A stretch of 64,000 nucleotides of DNA from Dryomyza anilis. Lineage: Eukaryota; Arthropoda; Insecta; Diptera; Dryomyzidae. The DNA lies in contig OX638133.1 of NCBI GenBank assembly GCA_951804985.1, positions 79,054,812 to 79,118,811 of the forward strand, written 5' to 3'. Made by a program: the position numbers and the translations under genes. Positions within the stretch are counted from its first letter, which is position 1. Each line of letters opens with the position of its first letter. The notes under the pieces were generated by a model. The model saw only the letters and a program-made list of their open reading frames with translations. It ran no database searches and had not been told where the DNA came from. Shown piece after piece: positions 12,050-22,450 of this stretch.

Positions 12050-12757
12050 CCAGTTGGGAAGGTTAGATCACATGGGAAATTTTAAAGTAGGTGTAATTAT
12101 GATAGTTAGGATTATCAAAATTATAGTCGGTCTAAGCCGACTATAAATACCCTATACATATGTGTGGTTACCATTCAAAGTGATATATAGGTCACCAGGG
12201 TATACGAATCCTGAAAATAACTACAAACATTCAATCGCAGAAGAATTTCCATTCATTTGATACCCATATTTACAAATGGGTATGTGTACCGAATTTCGAT
12301 TTTTTTTTTTTGTGAACCACAAGTCTTTTCGCCGAAAAACATTATTATCATGTATTTGAGCATGATATCAATATATATTTGACCAAAAAAGTTTACCTAA
12401 GCACGTATACAAAAAAATTTATCTTTATATGTACATTTTATATGAGGTATTTGAACATAAGTGGTCGGATTATAGGTCACAATTGACCGATCTCGCCAAT
12501 TTTTTCGCACATACAGCGTAGGTATATTAGTAATCTAAGTTATAAGTTTCATTATCTAGCTCTTCAATTCTAAAAGTAGTAGGGATTTCAACAGACAGAC
12601 GGACAGACGGACAGATGGACATCGCTAAATCGACTCAGGAGGTCATGCTGATCAAGAATATATATACTTTTCCATACCGGAGATGCTTTCTTCTGGGTGT
12701 TACAAACAGCGTACTAAACTGAATATACCCTTTCACTCTTAGTGTAGGGTATAAAAA
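12050..12757 (+). mobile_element. Mini-me / Helentron-like non-autonomous element, complete
   Basis: It starts CCAGTTGGGAAGGTTAGATC. A hairpin TATAGTCGG-TCTAAG-CCGACTATA lies near 12124-12147. The element ends with the hairpin TATACCCTTTCACTC..GTGTAGGGTATA. Near 12593-12625 there is a GACA/GACG tract, then a conserved core (TCGACTCAGGAGGTCATG) and a short TATATATA run. That (GTCY)n-core-(TA)n order is the defining feature of dipteran mini-me elements, later linked to DINE-1/Helentron-type rolling-circle elements. It is non-coding. Other copies: 18.8, 54.2 and 58.5 kb, and the split one at 8.77-10.4 kb. Confidence 0.82.
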
Positions 12758-12844
12758 TAAAGTATTTCCTGCGAACCAATTCAAATTCGGTATTCAGTTT
12801 ACATGGGTACATGAAAAAAAAAATATCTGACTATTACTCGTTTG

Positions 12845-13103
12845 TACACACAGAAAAATCATATTTTGGCATTATGTTTTAAGAACGCCTACAAAACTGT
12901 TGGCAGATTTACCATATTAGCCTAAACACTTTAAATATTAGTTTATACACACTCCCAATGGTTCTAAATCTGTACTAAATGGTTATAAAACAGTTCGTAA
13001 TTGGTTGAAGTACAAACTATAAATCTTTTTGTATTGACAGAGAACCGAATTAGTTGGTTAGGCAAAGTGTTGGTTGGCGCAACAAATCTCTACTCTGTGT
13101 GTA
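12845..13103. mobile_element. MITE with TACACACAGA ends
   Basis: The left end is TACACACAGAAAAATCA and the right end is CTCTGTGTGTA, its inverted form. The interior words AACAGTTCG.AATTGGTTG, AGAACCGAAT.AGTTGGTT and TTGGTTGGCGCA are shared with the copy ending at 15942. It is non-coding. Confidence 0.72.
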
Positions 13104-13697
13104 GATATTTTCAGGGTTAATGACGGTGACATCTTGGCTCGTTGACGGTAATCGTATTTATTTCATTTGGGGTTTATTATGACAATCGAATAAGTTGATC
13201 GAGATTTGAATTGGTTAGCGCACAGGGTAGATGGGGGTACAAATTGTATAATGGTGTAGAAAAGGTAGGAGGAGGAGAATTCGCCTGTTTCTTTTCTGTA
13301 GGAGTTTAAATAATAACTTATATAAACAAATATTTTATTAGATCGAAGTACGTTTTAATATTTTATCACTTGGGAGTGAATGTCTTTTAGATATTTAAAG
13401 CATTTTTAACGTTTTTGCAAATAATCTCCACCAAAAAAAAAATTAAAAAATGTATTACTAAAAATATAACTAAAAAAATATAAGTATATAATCCCATATT
13501 GAAGTCAAATAATCAAAAATACAATGTTAAAAATTGGACTTTGACTGTCAATTATTTTCAACAGTATATTATTCTCCATTTTTTGTACATTTAAATAAAA
13601 TATTCGATATTCTAAGTTCTACATCATATTTGAATAACGTTTTAAATTTCCACCACGAAGCATTTATAAAAAAAGCGAAAAACTAGTTTCAAAACGA
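13104..13697. other. Intergenic DNA
   Basis: No gene or repeat was recognised between two mobile elements. Confidence 0.4.
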
Positions 13698-14521
13698 GTT
13701 GTGAAAGTTAGGTCACATGAGTAAGTTCGGTCACATGGGGCGGACTTTTCTAGTCGGTCGGGCCCGACTATGGAATTCCCTACACCTTTGGTGGAGATAT
13801 TAATGTGGAATATTTAATTGCATACCTTAATTTTGAAGTTTTTAATTATGCTGAACCTCCCCACCCTCAGAATATTATTCACATATCCGAAATTTACGTC
13901 ATATATCCCCATAATTTTAAAAATTGATATAAAAGTATAAAAAATTAATAAAAAAAAAATAGAAAAATATAATTGCGCGGACCACGCCTATATTCAAAAT
14001 TTTATAAGGCGAATATTTCATAGATTTGATTTTAATAATTTACGGTTCAATTTTCCATTATGAAAACCCGGGAAATAATGAAAAAAAAATGTGGGCGGTT
14101 CACTCCCATTTTTGGACCACATATTTTAAGGTAAATTACAACAATATTTTTTAAATTTTATAACAATATCTTGTATACTTTTCGAGTTATTAGTTCCTAA
14201 AGAGTTATAAAAAAGTGACTTGTATGGGAGGTGGGCGTATACGTTGACGGATTTGGCTCATTTTCAAACTCAGTTCCTACTTTTGGCTAAAATATATTCT
14301 GACGAAATTTCATCGTATTCTGATCAGTATTTCTGAAGTTTTTCTGTATTCGGACAGCAAGACGGACATACAGTCAGACAGACGGACATGGCTAAACGGA
14401 CTCGGGTAGTGATGCTGATCAAGAATATATATACTTTTCCATACCGAACACGCCTCCTAAGGGGCGTTACAATATATGCACAAACTTAATATACCCTGTA
14501 CCTCATAGGTGTAGGGTATAA
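13698..14521 (+). mobile_element. Second subfamily of mini-me / Helentron-like element
   Basis: It has the same architecture as the 12.05-kb copy but a different interior: GGTCACATGGGG near the start, a hairpin AGTCGG-TCGGG-CCCGACT, an ACGGACATACAGTCAGACAG tract near 14364, the core ATGCTGATCAAGAATATATA, and a terminal TATACCCTGTACC..GTGTAGGGTATA hairpin. The interior contains GTGGGCGG and TATGGGAGGTGGGCGT words, also seen in the Helitron-like element near 23 kb and the scrap at 32.95 kb. Confidence 0.72.
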
Positions 14522-14679
14522 TTATCCAGGTTGATAAAATAATAAAGTTGAAGGTAATAGCGGCTGTTTTGAAATAGCTGCGGTTTCCTAAAATAACCTG
14601 GTTGATAAACTACAGCATTAATGTTTCAAATATGTGATTATAAAATTGTCAAAAAATTTGAATCGTTAATTTGCGTTTA
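14522..14679. other. Spacer upstream of the lectin pseudogene
   Basis: Short AT-rich spacer. Homology with the upstream region of the intact lectin gene seems to begin near 14680. Confidence 0.4.
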
Positions 14680-14855
14680 GCTCAGATAACATTATAGAGG
14701 TCAACATATTGTTTTGTATGTTATATAATTTGGTGATGATTTTTCTAACAATTTTTGGTAATTTATTTATTACTCAGAATTAGAAAACCCAATTTTATAA
14801 TCTCATGTTATCTATCAGAAGCAGGTTCATAATTTTGGCAAAATGAAATATTATG

Positions 14856-15627
14856 TATAATAAAAAAGGCAGTGTGTAAAACAATTTTATTCAGTTGTAT
14901 TATATATTCCTAAGTAGAAACAAGCTACCTTTAGAAAAAACCCATAAGAAAGGGAAAACTTATAATTATAAATATATAAAATTTCATATTACACACATTA
15001 TTTGCTGTATGTCAAACGCAAGTGACGTGAAATCGATCAAGGTAGAGCATTGCAATATTAAAATGGTGATAAGTTTAAAAAGATTACACTACATATATAT
15101 CAATAAAATTTATATAGATAATGTAAACCCATCTGTAAAAGAAGACATGTCACAATTCGTGCTAATTGGAAGTAATTAATATTTAGTTGAGTCCCAAGAA
15201 GTGGTAAAACTGAAATTTTTTGAAATTTTATATAATTTTGGGAAAAAAAATATTTTTCGAATTAGTTAAATTAGTTTGACGCTGGAAATTTTTGTCGCAC
15301 AAAGAACGCTCATTTGGTCACTATAGAAACACAAGAAGAGAATGAGGCTATCACCGAGTATCTGAAGACAGTCAATACAAAAGGAAGCGCACACTATTGG
15401 TTGTCGGCTACTGATTTGGCAGCAAACGGTATTTTTACATGGTCGGGCACTGGGCAGCCTATGGAATTCAAAAGTTGGCAAACTGTTGAACCAAATAACT
15501 CGAAAAATATAAAGCATTGTGTGCATATAAAAGATAATACTCGATGGAATTATTTGTCCTGCGGAGAAAAGCTTCATTACATATGTGAAATTCAAATGAA
15601 AAAGAAGATAACAGTAAAAGTATATTA
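14856..15627 (+). pseudogene. C-type lectin pseudogene
   Basis: This is a broken paralogue of the intact lectin at 19.76 kb, with matching exon order, upstream region and promoter. TATAATAAAA (14856) and a TCAGTT initiator (14891) are kept, but the start-codon region is altered. Exon 2 keeps TCACAATTCGTGCTAATTGG but gains a TAA where the paralogue has a Tyr codon. Exon 3 begins with a lost Trp and a TGA, and the first conserved Cys is lost. From 15314 to 15627 the frame is open: HYWLSATDLAANG, the EPN sugar-specificity motif (VEPNN) and the second and last Cys pair remain. The WND calcium motif is changed to WNY, so even a truncated product should bind calcium poorly. It lies 4.8 kb upstream of the functional gene in the same orientation, a tandem duplication. 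Confidence 0.85.
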
Positions 15628-15674
15628 ATAATAATAAAAATAAAATAATAACTTACATACAATCAATATGTTTG

Positions 15675-15942
15675 GCATGGGGTTGGAAGAATGAATAAGT
15701 TAGTTGTACTAACTAACTTCATTCGGTTAAATCGAATGGTTTAAATTTGCTGGCGGAACTGCTATACACATGCAATGGTTTTAAATCAGTACTTAATTCT
15801 CTAAAACAGTTCGAAATTGGTTGCAATACAAACTACAATTCTTTTTATTTTGACTATAACAACCGACTAAACGGTTGAGAGAACCGAATAAGTTGGTTCG
15901 GCAAAAAGTTGGTTGGCGCATCAAATCTCTATTCTGTGTGTA
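15675..15942. mobile_element. MITE with CTGTGTGTA right end, related to 12.85-kb copy
   Basis: The right end ATTCTGTGTGTA and interior AACAGTTCG.AATTGGTTG match the 12.85-13.10 kb element. The left part (CATTCGGTTAAATCGAATGG, GGCGGAACTGC) matches 16.74-16.81 kb inverted. The left boundary is uncertain. Confidence 0.6.
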
Positions 15943-16196
15943 CCATTCTATAAAATTTATATGCAAATAAAAATTGTCCTATTGTATAGCCTATTTTTAT
16001 TTATAGTGTACCTCAATAATTGCAAATAAATCAGATTAGCAACAAAACCCACACCTTTATTTCTGCACTAAATATGTTTTTTTTTACATTATAAGTGCTT
16101 AATACTTAAGTGTGCTGAGAAAGACAAAGTCACTTTCATTTTCTATGACACTTCTTTGTATCAAAACGGTATGTAGTATTTTTAAGCAATAATTAA

Positions 16197-16270
16197 TGGA
16201 AGCCTGGCCCGCAGCCAGTGGTGGAGGGGGTTTGTAGGGGTTATGATTTGGATTTATTGTAAATAAAACT
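16197..16270 (+). repeat. Fragment with GCCTGGCCCGCAGCCAG terminus
   Basis: A GC-rich GCCTGGCCCGCAGCCAG followed by a G-rich tract and GTTTGTAGGGGTT. An inverted relative at 59.29-59.34 kb reads AACCCCTATAAACCC..GCTGGCTACGGGCC. It is probably the terminus of an interspersed element; the family is not identified. Confidence 0.5.
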
Positions 16271-16583
16271 CGATATAAAACAAATGTTACTAAACATTCT
16301 TTAATATTAAATTTCTAAATATTACATTGCTTCTCATTTGTTCCTTTGGGTCATTGAACGTTTTTTTTTAATATATATATATTTTAGAGGTATAATTTAA
16401 AATCTTTAAGTTCGACCTAATTGTGAAAGACATACATGATAAATCAAATCGGTAATATATCAAAAATTATTCTATCAAACTTTTAAAAAATCCTAATCCT
16501 AATAAATATTTTTATTTAATATCAAAAATTTCAATTAACAGCATATTAAAAATTTTTAAGAACATAAACATTTTATTTACTTA

Positions 16584-16856
16584 CACTGAAAAAATTATAG
16601 GTTGTTAAACAAATACTTTTGGCTGTTGAAATATTGTTATATGAAACTTATTGCCACGACAATAATAATCTTCAATCGAGAATGTATTCTTCCCTCAAAT
16701 ATATTTTTCAATTTTGAAACAAAAGTGTCACTTTGCTAATATGGCAGTTCCGCCAACAAATTTGTAAACCATTCGGCTGTACCGAATTAAGTTAGTTGGT
16801 ACAACTAACCTTTTCATTCTTCCAACCTCATGCAAAATGATGATTTTTCTGTGTGC
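16584..16856. mobile_element. Inverted MITE copy, ACACTGAAAAAAT / TTTTCTGTGTG ends
   Basis: The right end TGATTTTTCTGTGTG and the interior GCAGTTCCGCCAACAAATTT..ACCATTCGG match the 15.7-kb element in opposite orientation. The left end ACACTGAAAAAAT is a diverged inverted copy of the right. It is non-coding. Confidence 0.55.
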
Positions 16857-17773
16857 GGAATTTATTTCACTTTTGACGCAAAAGTAAATCTTTTCCCCAA
16901 CAGTGCAAAACTGTTGAAAAACAGTAACATTCAAAACTATGCTTGTTATATAATTCATAGACTCTTTTTCATATGATATATGTTTTATAAGCATTTATAA
17001 TAAGTTATAGATCTTGGTTGGTTTTACGCAGGTAAAAGCGAATAGAGAAGTGAACAGAGATAATCAAAAGAATTGAGAGTTAGTGTTGATGCACAAGTAA
17101 AAAATCAAGAGTTTGCACTGTTGAATAAATAGTAAATTAAATGCATTTAATATCTAAACAGCGTAAACATTCTTAAAAAAAATATGTGGAGTTTGTTGGC
17201 TACGAAATGACCAATAAAAAAAAGTTGTTTGTTATGAGGTACAAAAATTTTGCCATAATGATTTATTTTTTTCAGTGTATGTTTGAATCTCGATTTCATA
17301 GAATGAGTTTTAGAATTGAATTTAGGAATATTTTATTCTCTTGTTCAATTATATCTCACTTTAAGGCCAACATTTTAGTAGACTCCTACCGATCGCAAAA
17401 TTCTTTTGTGATTTTCCCAGAACCCCACAACATCATTAGCCTTTTTTTAATGTTCCCAGAACCCAACTATGTCATTGAACTTTTTTTGTAGTTGGGTATT
17501 CGAAAAGACCCAATAGAACCGTTTGTCAAAAAAAAAATCCCATGAATCAGATCCACCAATTTAGATTTTTCCACTGGAACTACACAGACAAAAAACCTAA
17601 TGAAAAAATTCATAATATTGATGAACGCATTCATAAATATTAGGATATATAGTATTATATATGGTATATAGTTGCCTTCCTAATAATGCCGAATGAGTTC
17701 CATTTCCGTCTATAAATGTTATATATAGGTTCATTTCAAATATGAAAAAATTGTTCCAGAGTAGAGTCTATTA
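16857..17773. other. Intergenic DNA with scraps of repeats
   Basis: No gene supported. Two CCCAGAACCC..CATC/GTCATT units (17400-17490) look like part of the foldback family at 40.4-40.7 kb, and TACACAGACAAAAAA at 17582 resembles a MITE terminus like that at 60.08 kb. Confidence 0.45.
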
Positions 17774-18200
17774 CCCTAGTGGAAATTTGCCCGATGCGCC
17801 ATCGGGAAATGATCGTGGTTTCGTCAGGTAACCCTTATTAGAGCAAATATGATCATTGCCTTGTCATGTCCTTATCATGCTGACCATAGCAGGGTTTATA
17901 TTATCTAAACAGCCAATGGTCCCGATCAAAGCTACATTAGTTGTTCCTCATAAAAAAATTTTCATCGGGCAATGATCAGGTTTCAATGAGGTATGATATT
18001 TTATTTCATCGGGTATTTGTAGTGCTTTCGTATGCTCATGTTTTAACAAGGCAATGGTCAGATAAATAATGATATGGGGTGAGTACATGATCAGGACACT
18101 GCGTTACAAGGACATTATGGGTCTCGTCATATCCCGAACATCTCAAATAATGACATGATCAGTTCATGAGCATGGCCCTAACAAAATTTCTTCTAGGGTA
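17774..18200 (+). mobile_element. Complete MITE of the CCCTAG family with TA target duplication
   Basis: The left end is CCCTAGTGGAAATTTGCC and the right end, complemented, is CCCTAGAAGAAATTTTG. A TA dinucleotide flanks both ends, as expected for Tc1/mariner-type insertion. It contains repeated CCCGATC/TGATC words and aligns over about 400 bp with the 7.2-kb copy. It is non-coding. Confidence 0.82.
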
Positions 18201-18524
18201 GGAACACACAATGATATACAGGGTTTACAAATTTTGTTTTCAAAATTTACTTTACAACAATTGATACAACCGTATATTTACTATATTCGAATTTTATGTG
18301 GTGCGCCAGGAAATTTTTTTCATCAAAGTAAAAAAAAATAAATATTTTATTATAACTTTTTTTTATAAAACTCAGTTTTTGTCGAACATTTTTATTTATT
18401 ATTTAGTTTGTCTTTTTTTTTTAATGTATAAACAATTTCTTCATACGCTACTTTTATCTCGCATTTATCATTTGCAGTGCTTTAAAAATTCCACTATTCC
18501 TCAAAATACATTTTTATTATTAGA

Positions 18525-18784
18525 AAAACGGAACCGTTTCGAATTTCGGAACCGGAATTGAAACCTTTATTAAAAATATGTGGAATCGAAATCGGAACCC
18601 ATATAATTTTTGATTGGTACTGTAATCGATATTTTAAAAATCTTGGAACCAGAATCGCTATTCCAAACGATTTAGTCCCTGTCAGGGACCCCAAAAAACC
18701 GTAATCGGAACTGTAACAATTTTTAGAAACGGAATCGGAACCTTTACTAAAAAATATGTGGAACCGGAATCAGAACCCATATAT
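18525..18784. repeat. Degenerate GGAACCGGAATC repeat
   Basis: Irregular repeats of GGAACC/GGAATCG words, about 10-20 bp apart, with two longer sub-copies containing ATATGTGGAA.CG.AATC.GAACCC. A similar block lies at 57.85-57.98 kb. This patch is immediately followed by a mini-me element. Confidence 0.7.
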
Positions 18785-19298
18785 TTTTTATACCCTACAC
18801 TAAGAGTGAAAGGGTATATTCAGTTTGGTACGCCGTTTGTAACACCCAGAAGGAAGCATCTCCGGTATGGAAAAGTATATATATTTTTGATCAGCATGAC
18901 CTCCTGAGTCGATGTCCGTCTGTCCGTCTGTCCGTCTGTCTGTCTGTCTGTCTATCTGTTGAAATCCCTACTCCTTTTAAAATTGAAGAGCTAGATAAAT
19001 GAAACTTATAACTTAGATTACTTATATACCTACGCTGTATGTGCGAAATTGGCGAGATCGGTCCATTGTGACCTATGATCCGACCACTTATGTTATACCT
19101 CATATAAAATGTACGTAAAAAGATCAATTTTTAGGTAAACTTTTTTGGTCAAATATATATTGACATCATGCTCAAATACATGATAATAATGTTTACCGGC
19201 GAAAAGATTTGTGGATCACAAAAAAAAATCGAAATTCGGTACACCTACCCATTTGTAGATATGTGTATCAAATGAATGGAAATTCTTCAGCGATTGAA
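18785..19298 (-). mobile_element. Mini-me element, truncated copy
   Basis: Minus orientation: it opens with the terminal TATACCCTACACTAAGAGTG hairpin region, then the core (CATGACCTCCTGAGTCGA), a GTCC/GTCT tract (18914-18955) and the TGAAACTTATAACTTAG block. The match stops after CAGCGATTGAA, about 200 bp short of the other end, where a LINE 3' fragment follows. Confidence 0.8.
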
Positions 19299-19305
19299 CT
19301 TTATT

Positions 19306-19374
19306 ATGATCAACACTGTTCATTGCATGAATAGGGAGTATCAGGTGAAAAGAAAATATGTATTAAAAAAAATT
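19306..19374 (+). mobile_element. Solo LINE 3' end with poly(A)
   Basis: GATCAACACTGTTCATTGCA followed by TGAATAGGGAG.ATC and a tail TATTAAAAAAAA matches the complement of the 3' UTR of the LINE at 2.94-3.0 kb. It is only about 50 bp plus tail, an extremely 5'-truncated copy of the same family. Confidence 0.72.
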
Positions 19375-19589
19375 AGACTATACACACATTAGATTAACCA
19401 ATTATTTAAGAAGTTTTAACGGACAAAGGTCAATATCTGTTTCATAAATTCTCACTTTTGAGTGTATCTTTATTTACTAAGTATCAGCTCAAATAATATT
19501 ATACAGGTCAACATATAGCATTTGTTGATGTTTTGTTAATTACTGATGATCATTTATTTATTACTTAGAATAGGTAATCAAATTTAAAA

Positions 19590-19702
19590 AAGATAACTAT
19601 AAGAATTGAGAAGCAGCAGTCTGTATTTTGGAAATTATATACAACAAATTCTTATCAATATGAAAGTATATATTTGTGTGGAATAAATATTTTAATTCAG
19701 TT
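19590..19702 (+). promoter_or_regulatory. Core promoter of the C-type lectin gene
   Basis: TATATATT (19667-19674) stands about 31 bp before the A of a TCAGTT initiator (19697-19702), the standard fly spacing. An AGATAA GATA-type site (19591-19596) lies about 105 bp further up. The initiator and the following TATATATTCCTAA are also conserved in the pseudogene copy. GATA sites drive fat-body and gut genes in flies, but a role here is inference. Confidence 0.65.
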
Positions 19703-19756
19703 GTTTTATATATTCCTAAATAGTAAGAAGTAACATTTTTTTAAATTTCCGTTGTA

Positions 19757-20393
19757 ATGAACAAATTTATAAATATATCAATTTTTATATTATACGCATT
19801 ATTTGCAGTATGTCTAACGGAGGTAATCGACGAAGGTAATAATTTGTGACAGTAAAATTGTGTTAAATTTCAATATATTTTTCAAAAATATTAATATAGG
19901 TGATATGAGTCAATCTATCAATATGACACAATTTGTGCTAATTGGAAGTAATTACTATTTTGTTGAGTCCCAAGAAAAGGTAAAAATGCATTTTTTTTTT
20001 CATTCAATCAATTTTACAATAAATTTCTTTACGGATTAGGCCAACTGGTTTGAAGCTGCAAATTTGTGTCGTAGAAAAGGCGCTAATTTGGTCAGTATAG
20101 AAACACATGAAGAGAATGAGGCTATCGTCGAGTATCTGAAGTCAGTAAATGCAAAAGGAAAGGCACACTATTGGTTGTCGGCCACTGATCTGGCTGCAGA
20201 GGGTACATTTACATGGACGGGCACTGGACATCCGATGGAGTTTAAGAGTTGGGACTCTACTGAACCAAATAACATGAATAATGAAGAGCATTGTGTGCAT
20301 ATAGTACATGGTACGAAATGGAACGATATGAACTGTTCAATAAAGATTCATTACATTTGTGAATCATCATTAAGAGAGTATATATCCCCCTAA
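19757..20393 (+). CDS. Secreted C-type lectin, three exons, 170 residues
   Basis: Spliced from 19757-19835, 19900-19979 and 20040-20393. Both introns (64 and 60 bp) have GT..AG ends and the joined frame is open. Residues 1 to about 19 form a signal peptide (MNKFINISIFILYALFAVC). One C-type lectin domain follows: FVLIGSNYYF at 38-47, WFEAANLC at 56-63, HYWLSATDL at 96-104. The four conserved cysteines are 63, 138, 152 and 160 (expected pairs 63-160 and 138-152). EPN (128-130) indicates mannose-type specificity and WND (147-149) completes the calcium site. The product should be a small extracellular sugar-binding protein of the short fly lectin class, often linked to immunity or gut and salivary secretion; the actual role is unknown. 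The ATG was chosen because it opens the signal peptide. AATAAA at 20588 may be the poly(A) signal. A pseudogene copy lies upstream. Confidence 0.88.
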
Positions 20394-20966
20394 TCATGTA
20401 TATATTTATTATCGTGTGACTACGATTCGTTTTTAGTCTCCTTCGTCTAAAATTGATATAACGTATTTCAAACGTTTTGCTCTTTGTATCAATATTGGTT
20501 CAATGTTTTTGTTTTGCCAAATATTTTTTTATATACAAAAAATATATATATTTTTACTTTGTCATATGATATATATGCTGCAAAAAAAATAAATACGCGA
20601 AATCCATATCTCTATAACCACAGAACAGATTTGATGAAATTTTGTACAGTGTCATTTGCAGAAACCTGATTAACATAGGCTAACATCCCTGATTATAATA
20701 TAATTATGTTTTAGTCCTCATTATATGCTCATTTATATGCTGATATTGAATTATGTTATAATTACATTCAATCATATTCAAACAAATCTTTTATATCCAA
20801 AAAATAAGAAAATATAATTTAACAATTTTATTTTTGTTTAATAACAATAACTTATTATGCACGAAAAATTGTCTTTATTTTTATCAGGTCAAAATTTGAT
20901 AATCGACTATTCCCAAAATCATGAAATGTACGCAATTTCGTCAGTTGTACGGCAGTCGGTCTATAC
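20394..20966 (+). other. Lectin 3' region and spacer
   Basis: Contains an AATAAA at about 20588-20593, a plausible poly(A) signal 195 bp after the stop. The rest is AT-rich with no gene. Confidence 0.45.
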
Positions 20967-21505
20967 CAGTGATGCAAACTAAGGGGAATTCCCCAATTTG
21001 TGGGGAATTTTAGTCTTAGTGGGTAATAGTCCACTTTTGGCGGGGAATATCAAATTAGGATCTTTGGCATATTCCAACTTTTGATCGAATTTTATATAAA
21101 AATTAAAAAAAAACTTTTTACTTTTAGATTCGATATCTTAGTAACATAAAAATTATTTGAAATGAATTTATACAGCAAACTTTGACTTCAATGTTTTCAA
21201 TTCGTTACGAAAATAAATCGTTTGTTCAGAATTTTGCAGGGAAAATCGGATTCGATCGAAAACTGGAATCATGTGAAAGATCATAATTTGGCTTCCAATA
21301 AACACAATCTATTAGATACGATTTCTAGATCTAGATAAATTCCCTTGACATTTTTTGAATGTATTTGATTTTATGTTTTTAAATATAAAATACATTTATA
21401 CTTATTGTAAGACCTGCAAATTTGACATGCCCCTTAATAGTTGAAAAAATATTGTTTTCAGAATTTAAAGACTGCGATTATTGGGAATTTTAAATTTCGA
21501 AACTA

Positions 21506-22076
21506 ACAGCCAGATATTGTATCTCGATAATTGACGAAAGTAGTCACGCACGCCCGTGTGACTGACTTTTTGTATTTTGTAAAGCCCAAAACGTCTGACG
21601 TCACACGGTAAGCGCCGACGTAAAGAAATAATTTGTATTTCATAAAACTCAACCGCACGAATATTGTGTCAAATTAGACGGCAGCTTTTTTGGCTCCGTT
21701 TTCTAAAATTTTCACAAAAAAAAGCACTAATTGCACTTTAAAAGGATACAGAACAATTTCAAATAATTTTTGAATACACTACACATTTCTTTTCATCCAA
21801 AAAATAAGTTTACAAAGCAAATTAGAAAAAAATGCAAAAATGAAGAAAATTTGGTAATTTCGACTAAATTTTTATTTATTTTGGATCAAGTTTGATTGTT
21901 GGTAACGCTAAATGTTTGGATGTTTACAGCGGTTTCATAGAACGTAAGAAGGAACAAAGTCAACGTAAGAGCCAACGGGCGTAATGCGTGAAGATATGAA
22001 ATACAACTTTTCAGACGATGTGAGAGTACTCACATGTGAGAGGACTCAGTCACATCGAGATACAATATCTGGCTGT
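21506..22076. mobile_element. 571-bp element with 23-bp perfect inverted ends
   Basis: The ends at 21506-21528 and 22054-22076 are exact complements; the terminus reads ACAGCCAGATATTGTATC. The interior is richer in CpG than the region (ACGTCTGACGTCACACGG, GCCAACGGGCGTAATGCGTG). It has no coding capacity and lies inside the hAT-like element. No convincing target duplication was seen, so the superfamily is open. Confidence 0.82.
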
Positions 22077-22450
22077 AAAAATATCAATGACAAAAATGTA
22101 GTAAAAAAGTGATCAAAATTAAAAAAAATATATATACTCGAAAATAATATTTACAACTGCACATTTGTTTATGCTGGTCTTTAAGTGGTTAAATATATTT
22201 ATCACAATAGTTTGCTCCTATTCAAAACATTTTTATCTGCATAAATTGCCATTTTCAGTACTATTTTAAACCAATATTAATATAATTAATTTCTTTAATA
22301 TGATTCATTTTTACAGTCACATTATAGTCAATATTTTACATATATTTAAAATTTCAGAGTTTTCTATCTATCTGTCGGACATTTTGATTTAGAACTATAG
22401 ACTTTTGAAATATTTATTTAAGCATAAACTTTCACTGAAAAACTGGACCA

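Noticed and set aside
15266..15662. Minus-strand open frames over the lectin pseudogene
   Set aside because: Antisense shadows of the lectin domain on the + strand.
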